Assembly (NCBI RefSeq): GCF_009649845.1
Contig: NZ_WJIE01000006.1
Span: 558,001 to 622,000 of the forward strand
Length of the DNA stretch: 64,000 nt
From: Polyangium spumosum
Lineage (GTDB): Bacteria; Myxococcota_A; Polyangia; Polyangiales; Polyangiaceae
Direction of reading: 5' to 3'
Every line of letters starts with the position of its first letter. Within the stretch, counting starts at the first letter, position 1. Positions 7,621 to 16,162 of this stretch are shown piece by piece. A program made the translations under genes and the position numbers. The notes beneath the pieces were generated by a model. The model made no database searches. It was not told where the DNA came from and was given only the letters and a program-made list of their open reading frames with translations.

Positions 7621-10317
7621 ATGGTCACCCGCAAGGCCGAGCTGCCGCCGCCGGGCGCGCCCGATGTCCTCTACATCATCGACCTGTCGGGGTACGTCTT
7701 CCGCGCCTACCACGCGATCCAGACGCCCCTCACGAGCCCCACGGGCGAGCCCACGCACGCCACCTACGGCACCGTGAGCATGCTGTCGAAGCTCGTCGAC
7801 GAGCGCAAACCGGCGTTCCTCGCGGTCGCGATGGACTCGCCCGGGCGCACGTTCCGCGACGATCTCGACGAGCGTTACAAGGCGCATCGCCCCGCGCCGC
7901 CGCCGGACCTCCACGTGCAGATGGCGCGCTGCAAGGAGATCGTCGAGGCCTACCGCATCCCGATCTACATCGCCGAGGGCCTCGAGGCCGACGATCTGCT
8001 CGCCGTCGCGGTCGCGCGCGCGAAGGAGCGGGGCCTGCGCGTCGTGATCGTGAGCAGCGACAAGGACCTGATGCAGCTCGTCGACGCCGATCGCGTGATG
8101 CTCTGGGACGGTCGCGACAAGGTCTACGGCCCGACCGAGGTCGAGGAGAAGTTCGGCGTGCCGCCCGCGCAGCTCCGCGACCTGCTCGCGCTCGTCGGCG
8201 ACACGAGCGACAACGTGCCCGGCGTGCCCGGCGTCGGCTTGAAGACGGCCGCGGACCTCTTGAAGGAGTTCGGCACGCTCGACGGCGTGTACGCGGGGCT
8301 CGATCGCGTCAAGCGCCAGAAGATCCGCGACAACTTGCGCGAGCACGAGGCGGACGCGCGCCTCTCGCAGAAGCTCGTCAGCTTGCACATGGAGGCGGAG
8401 GTCGACTTCGACTTCGAGGCCCTCCGCTACGGCGGCGCTGACGTCGCGCGGCTGCGGGCTCTCTTCACGGAGCTCGGCTTCACGCGCTTCATCAAGGCCG
8501 TGCCCGCCTCGGCGCCCGTCGGCGGCAAGCGGCGCGCGATCACCACGCGTGACGAGCTCGCAGCGTTCGCCGCCGAGGTGCAGAAGGCCGGCAGGCTCGC
8601 GATCGAGGTCCACGCGACCTCGCGCGAGGCCATGCGCGCGCACGTCTGCGGCCTCGCGCTCGCCCACGAGCGTGGCCAGAGCGTCTACGTGCCGATCGGC
8701 CATCGTTACCTCGGCGTGCCGGCGCAGCTCGTCATGGCCGACATCGCCGCGGTCCTCGGCCCGATCCTCGCCGACCCCGCGATCGTGAAGCTCGGCCACG
8801 ACCTGAAGTTCTCGGACGTCCTCTTGCGCCGGCACGGCCTCTCGCTCCGCGGCGTCACGTTCGACACGATGCTCGCGAGTTACCTGCTCGACGCGGAGGC
8901 CTCGCACGAGCTCGCCGACGTCGCCGAGCGCGACGCGGGCGTGAAGATGCAGCCCTTCGAGGAGCTCGCGCCGAAGAAGCGCGGGCAAGCGCAGCGCGCG
9001 CTCGACGACGTCGAGATCGAGCAAGCGACCGGCTACGCCGCCGCCTTCCCCGAGGTGGTGCTCACGCTCGCCGAGCAGCAGACGCCGCGCCTCGAGGCCG
9101 CGCACCTCGGTGACCTCTTCACGAAGATCGAGCTCCCGCTCGCGTCCGTGCTCGCGCAGATGGAGTACACGGGCGTGCTCGTCGATCCGAAGGCGCTCGC
9201 CTCGCTCGGCGAGGAGATGGCCAAGGAGCTCGCGGTCCTCGAGAAGCGCGCGCACGACGCCGCGGGCAAGGAGTGGAACCTCGCCTCGCCGAGGCAGCTC
9301 GAGACCATCCTGTTCGACGAGCTCAAGCTGCGCAGCCTGCGCAAGACGAAGACGGGCCGCTCGACGGACGCGGACGTGCTCGAGCAGCTCTCCGAGGATC
9401 ACCCGCTGCCGGGGATCGTGCTCGAACATCGCGCGATCGCGAAGCTCAAGGGCACGTACGTCGACGCGCTTCCGAAGCTCGTGCACCCGGAGACCGGGCG
9501 CATCCACACGCGCTGGAGCCAGGCCGTCGCGGCCACGGGCCGCCTCTCGTCGCAGGACCCGAACCTGCAGAACATCCCGATCCGGACCGAGCTAGGCCGC
9601 CACATCCGGCGCGCGTTCGTGGCGCCGCCGGGGTACGTCGTGCTCAGCGCCGACTACTCGCAGATCGAGCTCCGCGTGCTCGCGCATCTGTCGAAGGACC
9701 CGGTGCTCGTCGACGCCTTCCGCACGGGGCAGGACGTGCACACGCGCACGGCGATGGAGATCTTCGGCGTCGAGGCCTCCGAGGTGACGGCCGAGATGCG
9801 CGCGCGGAGCAAGACGATCAACTTCGGCGTGATCTACGGCATGGGCGAGGCCGCGCTCGCGAGGCGGCTCGACATCCCGCGCGCCGATGCCGCGCGCTTC
9901 ATCGACGCGTACTTCCAGCGTTACCGCGGCGTGCACGAGTTCATGGAGCGCACGATGACGGAGGCGCGGCACACGCAGGTCGTCCAGACGATGCTCGGTC
10001 GAAGGCGCATGGTGCCCGACGTGCACAGCTCCGATCGCGGCCGGCGCGCCTACGCCGAGCGCATCGCGCAGAACACGCCGATCCAGGGGTCGAGCGCGGA
10101 TCTCTTGAAGCTCGCGATGGTTCGTCTGGGCGAGCCGGTGGTCCCGGGCGCGCGGATGGTCCTGACGGTCCACGACGAGCTCACCTTCGAGGTGCCCGCG
10201 GATCGCGTGGAGGAGGCGAAGGAGAAGGTGCGCGAGGTGATGGAGACGGTGTTCCCGCTCGACGTGCCGCTCGTGGTGAACGTGGGCGCGGGGTCGACCT
10301 GGGCCGACGCACATTAG
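7621..10317 (+). CDS. polA: DNA polymerase I
   Basis: An 898-residue Pol I counted from the ATG at 7621; an in-frame GTG at 7597 would add 8 unlikely residues. Domain order is 5'-nuclease (DLSGYVFRAYHAI, EGLEADDLL, VSSDKDLMQLV, GDTSDNVPGVPGVG), a 3'-5' exonuclease-like domain (about 305-490), then polymerase. Polymerase motifs are intact: motif A with catalytic Asp678 (DYSQIELR), motif B with Arg729, Lys731 and Phe735, and motif C H851-D-E853. The exonuclease domain appears inactive: Glu329 and His331 replace the DxE of Exo I, Ser398 sits at the Exo II Asp, and Phe476 sits at the Exo III Asp. It functions in lagging-strand maturation and repair synthesis, probably without proofreading. Confidence 0.96.
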   Translation: MVTRKAELPPPGAPDVLYIIDLSGYVFRAYHAIQTPLTSPTGEPTHATYGTVSMLSKLVDERKPAFLAVAMDSPGRTFRDDLDERYKAHRPAPPPDLHVQMARCKEIVEAYRIPIYIAEGLEADDLLAVAVARAKERGLRVVIVSSDKDLMQLVDADRVMLWDGRDKVYGPTEVEEKFGVPPAQLRDLLALVGDTSDNVPGVPGVGLKTAADLLKEFGTLDGVYAGLDRVKRQKIRDNLREHEADARLSQKLVSLHMEAEVDFDFEALRYGGADVARLRALFTELGFTRFIKAVPASAPVGGKRRAITTRDELAAFAAEVQKAGRLAIEVHATSREAMRAHVCGLALAHERGQSVYVPIGHRYLGVPAQLVMADIAAVLGPILADPAIVKLGHDLKFSDVLLRRHGLSLRGVTFDTMLASYLLDAEASHELADVAERDAGVKMQPFEELAPKKRGQAQRALDDVEIEQATGYAAAFPEVVLTLAEQQTPRLEAAHLGDLFTKIELPLASVLAQMEYTGVLVDPKALASLGEEMAKELAVLEKRAHDAAGKEWNLASPRQLETILFDELKLRSLRKTKTGRSTDADVLEQLSEDHPLPGIVLEHRAIAKLKGTYVDALPKLVHPETGRIHTRWSQAVAATGRLSSQDPNLQNIPIRTELGRHIRRAFVAPPGYVVLSADYSQIELRVLAHLSKDPVLVDAFRTGQDVHTRTAMEIFGVEASEVTAEMRARSKTINFGVIYGMGEAALARRLDIPRADAARFIDAYFQRYRGVHEFMERTMTEARHTQVVQTMLGRRRMVPDVHSSDRGRRAYAERIAQNTPIQGSSADLLKLAMVRLGEPVVPGARMVLTVHDELTFEVPADRVEEAKEKVREVMETVFPLDVPLVVNVGAGSTWADAH

Positions 10318-10332
10318 CCCCCGGCCGACAAG

Positions 10333-10399
10333 CCCTCATCCCTCACCCCTCACCCCTCACCCCTCACCCCCAACCCCTCTCCCGCGCGCGGGAGAGGGG
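10333..10399. repeat. C-rich 8-mer repeats plus 26-nt perfect palindrome
   Basis: Between the convergent polA and rpsT genes lie about five near-perfect tandem copies of an 8-mer (CCTCACCC type, 10333-10370). They are followed by a perfect 26-nt inverted repeat at 10374-10399 whose half-site is CCCCTCTCCCGCG, then a GGGGA-rich run. The hairpin has no T tract. It resembles the palindromic CCTCTCCCGC...GCGGGAGAGG intergenic elements scattered through many GC-rich genomes. It could also act as a two-way terminator. The rest of the 182-nt gap is featureless. Confidence 0.7.
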
Positions 10400-10499
10400 A
10401 GGGGAGGGGAGGCGGCGGAGACAAAATGCAACAAACCGCCGCACGCCTCGATGTTTCGAGGTGTGTAGCGGTCCGATGCTTGCTCGGCCGAGGCCGAGA

Positions 10500-10781
10500 T
10501 CAGCCGCGGGTCTCGACGGCCTTGCTCGCCTTGTGCAGCGCGCGGGCGAGGCGACCCTGCAGGCGCGAGGCGCGCTTGCGGGGGATCGTGCCCTTGTGCG
10601 CGGCCATGTCGAGCGCGCCGATGGCCTCACGAACGGTGTTCGTCGAGTCCGCGGGGGCGGCCACGATCTGGGCGCGCGCCTTCTTCAGCTCGGTGCGGAG
10701 GGCGGACTTGGCGGCGCGGTTACGAGCCGTCCTCTTGATGCGCTGGCGGTTGCGCTTTTCGGCAGATGCGTGATTGGCCAT
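10500..10781 (-). CDS. rpsT: 30S ribosomal protein S20 (bS20)
   Basis: The 93-residue, strongly basic product begins MANHASAEKRNRQ and contains the KRTARNRAAKSALRT segment and the KGTIPRKRASRLQGRLARA C-terminal helix typical of bS20, which binds the 5' domain of 16S rRNA. Length is normal (E. coli 87). It starts 11 nt after the stop of the small basic gene upstream, so the two form a minus-strand operon reading toward the palindrome downstream of polA. Confidence 0.95.
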   Translation of the reverse strand: MANHASAEKRNRQRIKRTARNRAAKSALRTELKKARAQIVAAPADSTNTVREAIGALDMAAHKGTIPRKRASRLQGRLARALHKASKAVETRG

Positions 10782-10792
10782 GGAGCAAATCC

Positions 10793-10975
10793 CTACTTCT
10801 TCGCGGTCGCGCTCGCCGCCGTGGGCCGGGCATCGGGCGCGTTCGGGTCGTAACCCTCGAGGTGGATCGGAAACTTCGGCGTGCCGTGTGCGCGGAGATC
10901 GCGCTTGCGGGCCGTGCCTGCGCGCCGCGCCTTCCGCTTGCGGATGCGGCTGCTTTGCTGCGTTGCGGAGACCAT
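10793..10975 (-). CDS. Small basic protein co-transcribed with S20
   Basis: The 60-residue product is very basic in its first half (SSRIRKRKARRAGTARKRD), followed by a GTPKFPIHLEGYDPNAPDA segment and an Ala/Lys-rich tail. I do not recognise a named family. Composition, size and position directly ahead of rpsT suggest a ribosome- or RNA-associated protein, but that is inference. A good promoter (TTGACA, 16 nt, TAGACT) ends only 10 nt before its ATG, so it is the first gene of the S20 operon with almost no leader. Confidence 0.6.
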   Translation of the reverse strand: MVSATQQSSRIRKRKARRAGTARKRDLRAHGTPKFPIHLEGYDPNAPDARPTAASATAKK

Positions 10976-10985
10976 GGGGGGGCGG

Positions 10986-11013
10986 AGTCTATTCGGAGGG
11001 CCCGCCCTGTCAA
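10986..11013 (-). promoter_or_regulatory. Sigma-70-type promoter of the S20 operon
   Basis: On the minus strand TTGACA (11013-11008), a 16-nt spacer and TAGACT (10991-10986). This is the clearest two-box promoter in the window, fitting a constitutive ribosomal-protein operon. The predicted start lies about 4 nt before the ATG at 10975, so the mRNA would be nearly leaderless. Confidence 0.7.
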
Positions 11014-11095
11014 GGCAAGACGGGTGTTTTCCACGCGATCCGTCGCGCCGGCCGAACCCCCCTTTTGTTGGGCCCGGCCGACGCGATACGGCCGT

Positions 11096-12574
11096 TCAGG
11101 GCCGGATCGTCACGCCGACGGTGAACGAGGGCTTCGAGAACGCGCCGACGTTCGCGCCCTTCAGCGCGGACTTGACGCACCCGCTCTGCCCGTTGCTCGC
11201 GGCCCAGCCCGTCACGCTGACGTTCGACACGGAGCCGCTCGACGAGAACGTGATCTGCGCGCGTGACACGTCGTCCGCGCCCGCGACGCACGCCTTCGCG
11301 CCGCCCATCACCGAGCCGACCGCGCTCGCGACCGAGCCCTGCGAAGGTTGCTCCGGGATCGTCTGGTTGCCCTTGTTGTTGCCGGCCGCGGGGACCGCGT
11401 CCTTGGGTTCGTCGTTCGTCTCGGTCGAGCCGCCGACGGCCTGCGCCATCGCGCCCGCGAGATCGCCGGGCTTCGCGCCGATCGTCGGGGCCGGGCCCGT
11501 GAGCGCCTTCTGCGTGTCGGCCGCGGCCGGCGTGGGCGTCGCCGCGGCGACCTTGCCCGGATCTTCGCCCGCGGCGCCCGCCGTCGGCTGCGCGGCCTTC
11601 TGCGCGTCCGAGGGCGAGGGCTCCGTCGGCAGCGAGTCCACGGACAAACCCGTCGGCGCCGGCGGCGGCGCCTCGGCGATCTTCTGCTCGACCGCCTTCG
11701 GCGCCTCGGCTGCGACCGCCGGTTTTTCCTGCCCGACGTTCGCCGCCTGCGTGTTCTCCTTCGAGCCCTGGCCGCGCATCACGATCGCGACCGCCGCGGC
11801 GATGCCGACGACCGCGACGAGGATGCCCCACGTCGCGCCGCCGCCCTTCTTCTCGGCCTTCTTCTCGCGGGCCTCGGCGAGGCTCGTGACCTTGCCGCTC
11901 GCCGCCGCGGCCTTCTCGTCGCCGTCGAACGCGAGGTCGTGCGTCGCGGGCTTGGCCTTCTCGGCCGCCGCGATCTGCTCGGCCGTCGCCGTCTTGTTGA
12001 TGAGGTTGAGATCGACGACGCCCGAGTCCTCCTTGCCCGCCTCGGAGGCCTTGGGGGGAGGCGCGGAGGGCAGCGGCGTGCGCGTGACGGGCGCGGGAGG
12101 CGCCTCCGACGGCGGCTTGCTGATCGCGGCCGGCGGGATCGAGGAAGGGCCAGGGATGCTCGCTCGGGACGCGCCCGCCTGGCTGGCCCTCGCGGCGAGC
12201 TCCTTCAGCGAAGGTCGCTTGGAGGTCGCAGCGCTCGTGGGCATGCTCTCGGGGGGCTTGGCCGACGAGCCGGAGTTCGAATCCTGAGACATCTTTTTTT
12301 CTCCTGAAGCAACAACAGGCCGCGCGGGGCCCTCCGAAGCAATCGAGCGTTCTGCCTCCCCCTCCTCTGGCGACAGCACAGGCGGCGCGAGCAGCGCCGA
12401 GAGCGCCGCGTCGTCCGCGCGCGGAGCGGCCTGTGCAGCCGCGACGATCGAGGCCGAGCGCTCCTCCCAGGCCGCGTCGTCCATGGACGGCGCAGGCCAG
12501 GAGCCGAGGAGCGTGTCGACCTTGGAACCGAGATCGGTCTTGTCGGTCTTGTCGATCTTGTCGTGGGGGCTCAT
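11096..12574 (-). CDS. Single-pass membrane protein paired with ECF sigma factor (putative anti-sigma factor)
   Basis: The 492-residue product starts at an ATG that overlaps the sigma-factor stop (ATGA). The cytoplasmic half (about 1-270) is long and Ala/Pro/Ser-rich with an early SWPAPSMDDAAWEER segment. One transmembrane helix follows (WGILVAVVGIAAAVAIVM). The outer half is another low-complexity linker, ending in a compact domain of about 75 residues with two Cys (KACVAG, GCVKSALKG) and the ending FTVGVTIRP. That last domain recalls the AgmX/PglI-type C-terminal domain encoded at 54.7-59.4 kb. Overlap with the sigma gene and topology suggest an anti-sigma factor that senses the envelope. 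No zinc-binding HxxxCxxC motif was seen. Confidence 0.65.
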   Translation of the reverse strand: MSPHDKIDKTDKTDLGSKVDTLLGSWPAPSMDDAAWEERSASIVAAAQAAPRADDAALSALLAPPVLSPEEGEAERSIASEGPARPVVASGEKKMSQDSNSGSSAKPPESMPTSAATSKRPSLKELAARASQAGASRASIPGPSSIPPAAISKPPSEAPPAPVTRTPLPSAPPPKASEAGKEDSGVVDLNLINKTATAEQIAAAEKAKPATHDLAFDGDEKAAAASGKVTSLAEAREKKAEKKGGGATWGILVAVVGIAAAVAIVMRGQGSKENTQAANVGQEKPAVAAEAPKAVEQKIAEAPPPAPTGLSVDSLPTEPSPSDAQKAAQPTAGAAGEDPGKVAAATPTPAAADTQKALTGPAPTIGAKPGDLAGAMAQAVGGSTETNDEPKDAVPAAGNNKGNQTIPEQPSQGSVASAVGSVMGGAKACVAGADDVSRAQITFSSSGSVSNVSVTGWAASNGQSGCVKSALKGANVGAFSKPSFTVGVTIRP

Positions 12575-13158
12575 GCCGCGTCCCCTCCAAACCCTTGCTT
12601 TTCGAGATGCTCGCGCAGCTTGCGCCGCGCTTCGTGCACGCGCCACGCGACCGTGCCTTCGGGACAATCGAGCACCCGCGCGGCCTCTTCGTGGCCCATG
12701 CCGTCGATGCACACGAGGACCAGCGTGGTCCGGAGCGTGTCCGACAGCTTGTCGATGCCCTCGCACAGCGCCTTCGTGAGCTGACGCTCCTGCGCGATGC
12801 GCGCCGGATCCGAGCCGTGCGACGAGCGATGCTCGGCGAGCAGGGGCTCGATGCGCGGGTCGTCCGCGGGCACGGCGTCGCGCTTCGGCTTGCGGGCGCG
12901 GATGGTGTTGAGCGAGAGGTTGACGGCGATGCGATAGAGCCACGTGAACGGCTCGCTCCGGCCGTCGAAGCGGTCGAGCGCCTGGTAGGCTCGAACGAAG
13001 GTCTCTTGCGTCACGTCCTCGGCCTCCGCGCCCGTACGCACGAGGTGGAACGCGAGGCGGAAGATGCGCCGCTGGTAACGCTGCACGAGCGTCCCGAACG
13101 CTTGCGCGTTCCCGGCGCGTGCCTGCTCCACGAGCTCACGATCCGTCGGTTTGCCCAT
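12571..13158 (-). CDS. ECF-type RNA polymerase sigma factor (RpoE-like)
   Basis: A 195-residue group 4 sigma factor. Region 2 (about 10-85) has FGTLVQRYQRRIFRLAFH, the DVTQETFVRAYQAL segment and the -10-recognising FTWLYRIAVNLSLN helix. Region 4 (about 130-185) has LPxxLRTTLVLVCIDGMGHEEAARVLDCPEGTV-type sequence followed by the HEARRKLREHL recognition helix. It directs RNA polymerase to a dedicated regulon. Its stop overlaps the start of the membrane partner by 4 nt, the usual sigma/anti-sigma arrangement. The regulon cannot be read from this window. Confidence 0.92.
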   Translation of the reverse strand: MGKPTDRELVEQARAGNAQAFGTLVQRYQRRIFRLAFHLVRTGAEAEDVTQETFVRAYQALDRFDGRSEPFTWLYRIAVNLSLNTIRARKPKRDAVPADDPRIEPLLAEHRSSHGSDPARIAQERQLTKALCEGIDKLSDTLRTTLVLVCIDGMGHEEAARVLDCPEGTVAWRVHEARRKLREHLEKQGFGGDAA

Positions 13159-13559
13159 CTTGGAAGGCTCGCTGGTGCGTGAAACGAAGGGAGGGCGCCC
13201 TGGGCGGGTCCCGCCGCGGCCGGACCACGCACGACTTCCGTGAGTCCGACGAGGAGCGCGAAGATGTGATCTGCCCGAAATCCGTGGCCGGGGACGAGGG
13301 ATCGCCGAGCGGAAGGACCCCCGAGAGGGGCGGGCCTTGCCCCCGACGGTCTCTCCGATGAGCGCCCCGAGCCACGTTCAGGCGCGCGAACATAACCGAA
13401 CATGGCCGGTTGGACAAAGCAACGCGCCGATGCTTGGGACGAGCCTGGCCCTCGGGCGCCTGGATTTTGCTGCCCCCGGCGGGCGCGCGTCACGACGGGG
13501 GCCCCCTCGCCAGGCTCCTCGGCCCCGGCTGCCGAGCCGTGATCCAGGCCGCGGGCTGC
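13159..13559. other. Noncoding region between divergent sigma-factor and ctpA genes
   Basis: About 400 nt separate the two divergent genes. No convincing gene was found; the open frames here have no family match and start arbitrarily. No autoregulatory ECF promoter (GGAACTT-like) could be identified ahead of the sigma gene. The only supported element is the -10-like box next to ctpA. Confidence 0.4.
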
Positions 13560-13565
13560 TATGGT
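13560..13565 (+). promoter_or_regulatory. -10-like TATGGT, 6 nt before ATG (putative leaderless start)
   Basis: TATGGT ends 6 nt before the ctpA ATG at 13572, matching the spacing seen at other genes in the window. It supports that ATG over the more upstream in-frame start at 13410. Confidence 0.5.
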
Positions 13566-13571
13566 CGGGGC

Positions 13572-14909
13572 ATGCGCATGTCCGCTCCCCGATGGCTCCG
13601 GACCGCCGGACTCGTGCTCGCCGCTTTCGCCGGCGGCGCGGTGACGAGCCAGGCCGTACACGCGAGGAACCAGGCGAGTAGCCCGTACGACCCCTTCGAC
13701 CAGCTCTCCTGGGTGCTCGTGCTCGTCGAGAACCACTACGTGGATCCCGCGCAACGAAACAAGATCGTGGAGGGCGCGATCAAGGGGATGGTGGCCGAGC
13801 TCGATCCGCACTCGGCGTACATGGACCCGAAGGAGTACGCGCTCTTCCAGAGCGACACCGAGGGGAAATTCGGCGGCATCGGCGTCGAGGTCGACTTCCG
13901 CGACGAGCGCGTGACGGTGCTCGCGCCGATGGAGGGTTCACCCGCCGCGCGCGCCGGGGTGAAGCCCGGCGACGAGATCGTGGCGATCGAGGGCAAGCCC
14001 GTGCGCGGCGAGCGGCTCGAGAAGATCATCGGGTTGATGCGAGGCCCCGCAGGGTCACGCGTGCGGCTCACGCTGCGCAGGCAAGGCGTCTCGGAGCCGA
14101 TCCAGCTCGACCTCGCGCGCGAGGAGATCCACGTGGCGAGCGTGGTGGGCAAGCGGCTGGACAACGACGTGGGGTACGTGAAGCTGCGCCAGTTCCAGGC
14201 CGGGACGCACGAGGAGCTCCTGCGCGTGACGAAGAAGCTGCGCGAGGAGAGCCAGCGGCCGCTGCGCGGCGTCTTGCTCGACATGCGCAACAACCCCGGC
14301 GGGCTCGTCGACGAGGCCGAGGCGGTGGCCGACGAGATGCTCGACACGGGCCTCATCTACACGACGCGGCATCGCGGCAAGGTGATCGACACCGCGAAGG
14401 CGAACGGAGGCGGCGCGCTCGCGAACCTCCCGATCGTGGCGCTCGTGAACGAGTACTCGGCGAGCTCGTCGGAGCTCGTCGCAGGCGCGCTGCAGGACAA
14501 CCGACGCGCGCAGGTGATCGGGTCGTCGACGTTCGGCAAGGGGAGCGTGCAGACGATCTTCGATCTGCCGGGCGGCGCCGGGATGCGGCTCACGACGATG
14601 CGCTACTACACGCCGAGCGGTCGGTCGATCCAGGCGCAAGGGATCAAGCCCGATGTGGTGGTCGAGGCGAGCCGGCCGCTGCAGCCCGGCGAGGTGGTGC
14701 GCGAGAGCGACCTCGACGGGCATCTGCCCGCAGAAGCAGGCGGCGGGACCGGGAACACGAACGTCGCGCGTGGGCCGATCGTGCGAGCGACCGCCGACGA
14801 TACGGGGCCCGCGCGCGACGTGCCGACGGACCCGACGAAGGGCTCCGACTTCGTGCTGGCCACGGGCTACAAGATGCTGATCGAGCGGCTCGGGACGGCG
14901 GCGCGTTAG
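13572..14909 (+). CDS. ctpA: Carboxy-terminal processing protease (S41A)
   Basis: The product has 445 residues. An N-terminal signal/anchor (about 8-30) is followed by the S41 N-terminal helical region, a PDZ domain (about 85-165, GSPAARAGVKPGDEIVAI) and the S41 catalytic domain. The Ser-Lys dyad is visible: Ser298 in EYSASSSE and Lys323 in TFGKGSVQT, separated by 25 residues as in CtpB. The LRDMRNNPGG-type strand (LLDMRNNPGGL) and YYTPSGRSIQAQGI are also family-typical. It would cleave periplasmic proteins near their C-termini, in signalling cascades or protein quality control. The start at 13572 is set by the adjacent -10-like box; the longer in-frame version lacks a signal peptide at its beginning. 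It converges with glpB (4-nt overlap). Confidence 0.93.
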   Translation: MRMSAPRWLRTAGLVLAAFAGGAVTSQAVHARNQASSPYDPFDQLSWVLVLVENHYVDPAQRNKIVEGAIKGMVAELDPHSAYMDPKEYALFQSDTEGKFGGIGVEVDFRDERVTVLAPMEGSPAARAGVKPGDEIVAIEGKPVRGERLEKIIGLMRGPAGSRVRLTLRRQGVSEPIQLDLAREEIHVASVVGKRLDNDVGYVKLRQFQAGTHEELLRVTKKLREESQRPLRGVLLDMRNNPGGLVDEAEAVADEMLDTGLIYTTRHRGKVIDTAKANGGGALANLPIVALVNEYSASSSELVAGALQDNRRAQVIGSSTFGKGSVQTIFDLPGGAGMRLTTMRYYTPSGRSIQAQGIKPDVVVEASRPLQPGEVVRESDLDGHLPAEAGGGTGNTNVARGPIVRATADDTGPARDVPTDPTKGSDFVLATGYKMLIERLGTAAR

Positions 14910-16162
14910 GCAGAGGCTGCAGCGCGGCCCGCGCGCAGGCCCGACGTGACGGCCTCGAGCAGCGTGCGCGGGCGGCCCGCGAGGGCGTCGCCCGCGACGA
15001 AGAGGCCCGGCGCGGCGCGGCCGCCGGGCGCATGTACGCCGACGGCTTCGAGCGCGGAAGGCGCGGCGTCCCTGGGCCACGCGGTCTGATCGAGCTCGGG
15101 GCCTTGCATCGAAGCGACGACGTCGAGCGGGCCCCGGCCGAGCGCGAGCGCGACGGGCGCGTCGATCGAGAGCGCGAAGGGGACACGGCCCCTCGGCGGG
15201 AGGTCCTCGCCGGCTCCATGCTCGGGAGGCTCGTAGACGATGCCGCCGCCCGCGACGCCGCCCATCGCGATCACCACGGCGTCGGCCGCGATCCGCGCGG
15301 TGTCGTGCGAGCGCGTGAGGAGGAAACGCGCGCCGTCGTGGACGAGCGAGACGGCGCGGTCGCGGATCCGCTGCACGCCGAGCGCGTCGAGCAGCCTCTT
15401 CTGCGCCGCATCGAAGCGCAGGCCCGCCGCAGAGCCGACGCCGACGAGCGCCTCGCCGACGGGAACACCGACCCGCGCGGAGAGCTCTGCCGCGCTCGCC
15501 GCGCGCGCGCCGAGCCAGGAGCCGAGCAGCACCGCAGAAGCGGGTTCGCCGTCGCGGAGGCGCGTCTCCGCGCCGATGGCCTCGCGCAAACGCTCGGCGA
15601 GCCAGCCGATCCGCGCCGGGTCGTCGTGCCGCGCCGCGAGGTCTCCGTCGGAGATCCGCGCCTCGTCGGCGAAGCGCAGGACGGGCGCGTCGAAGGCCTC
15701 GAAGCGGAGGCCCGCGCGGCGCGCGAGCGGATCGTCGGAGAGCGTCGCGGCGATGGCGTCGGCGTCCCAGCCGGCGCGCGGGGTCCGGGGCAAGAGCACC
15801 CGCTTGCCCCGGAGCGCGCCGAGATCGAGCAGGCCCTTGTCGCGGCCACGCGCGGGGCGAAGGCGGCCCGCGACCGTCGCGACGAACGGAGGCGGGGCCT
15901 GATCCGGCAGGTCCCAGATCCCGAGCGCGTCGGAGAACGATTGGACCTCCAATGAAATGGCGTGGAGCTCGATCGGGCTGCCGAGCGTACGCGCCGCGCG
16001 CACGCGCTCCTCCCAGGGCACGTCGTCGACGGCGCCGCCGCCGAGCGAGCTCGCGCCCGCGCCGGCCGAGACGAGGACGACGTCGGCGCCGCTGTTCTTC
16101 GCGGCGAACGCGGCCGAGAGGCCCGCCGCGCCCGCGCCGAGGACGAGGACCTTGTGGCTCAC
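14906..16162 (-). CDS. glpB: FAD-dependent glycerol-3-phosphate dehydrogenase subunit B-like
   Basis: The 418-residue product starts at a GTG overlapping the glpA stop by 4 nt. The N-terminal dinucleotide-binding motif is clear (VLVLGAGAAGLSAAFAA), as is a C-terminal FAD motif (PGLFVAGDALAG). The body matches the GlpB-type FAD/NAD-binding subunit of anaerobic glycerol-3-phosphate dehydrogenase, which passes electrons from GlpA to the membrane chain. The membrane FeS subunit GlpC is not adjacent, so the electron acceptor must differ or be encoded elsewhere. The last gene of a four-gene minus-strand run; its stop overlaps the ctpA stop. Confidence 0.75.
   Translation of the reverse strand: MSHKVLVLGAGAAGLSAAFAAKNSGADVVLVSAGAGASSLGGGAVDDVPWEERVRAARTLGSPIELHAISLEVQSFSDALGIWDLPDQAPPPFVATVAGRLRPARGRDKGLLDLGALRGKRVLLPRTPRAGWDADAIAATLSDDPLARRAGLRFEAFDAPVLRFADEARISDGDLAARHDDPARIGWLAERLREAIGAETRLRDGEPASAVLLGSWLGARAASAAELSARVGVPVGEALVGVGSAAGLRFDAAQKRLLDALGVQRIRDRAVSLVHDGARFLLTRSHDTARIAADAVVIAMGGVAGGGIVYEPPEHGAGEDLPPRGRVPFALSIDAPVALALGRGPLDVVASMQGPELDQTAWPRDAAPSALEAVGVHAPGGRAAPGLFVAGDALAGRPRTLLEAVTSGLRAGRAAASA

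Noticed and set aside
13410-13571. Upstream-extended start for ctpA
   Set aside because: The extension lacks homology and a signal peptide at its beginning, and the -10-like box lies immediately before the internal ATG.
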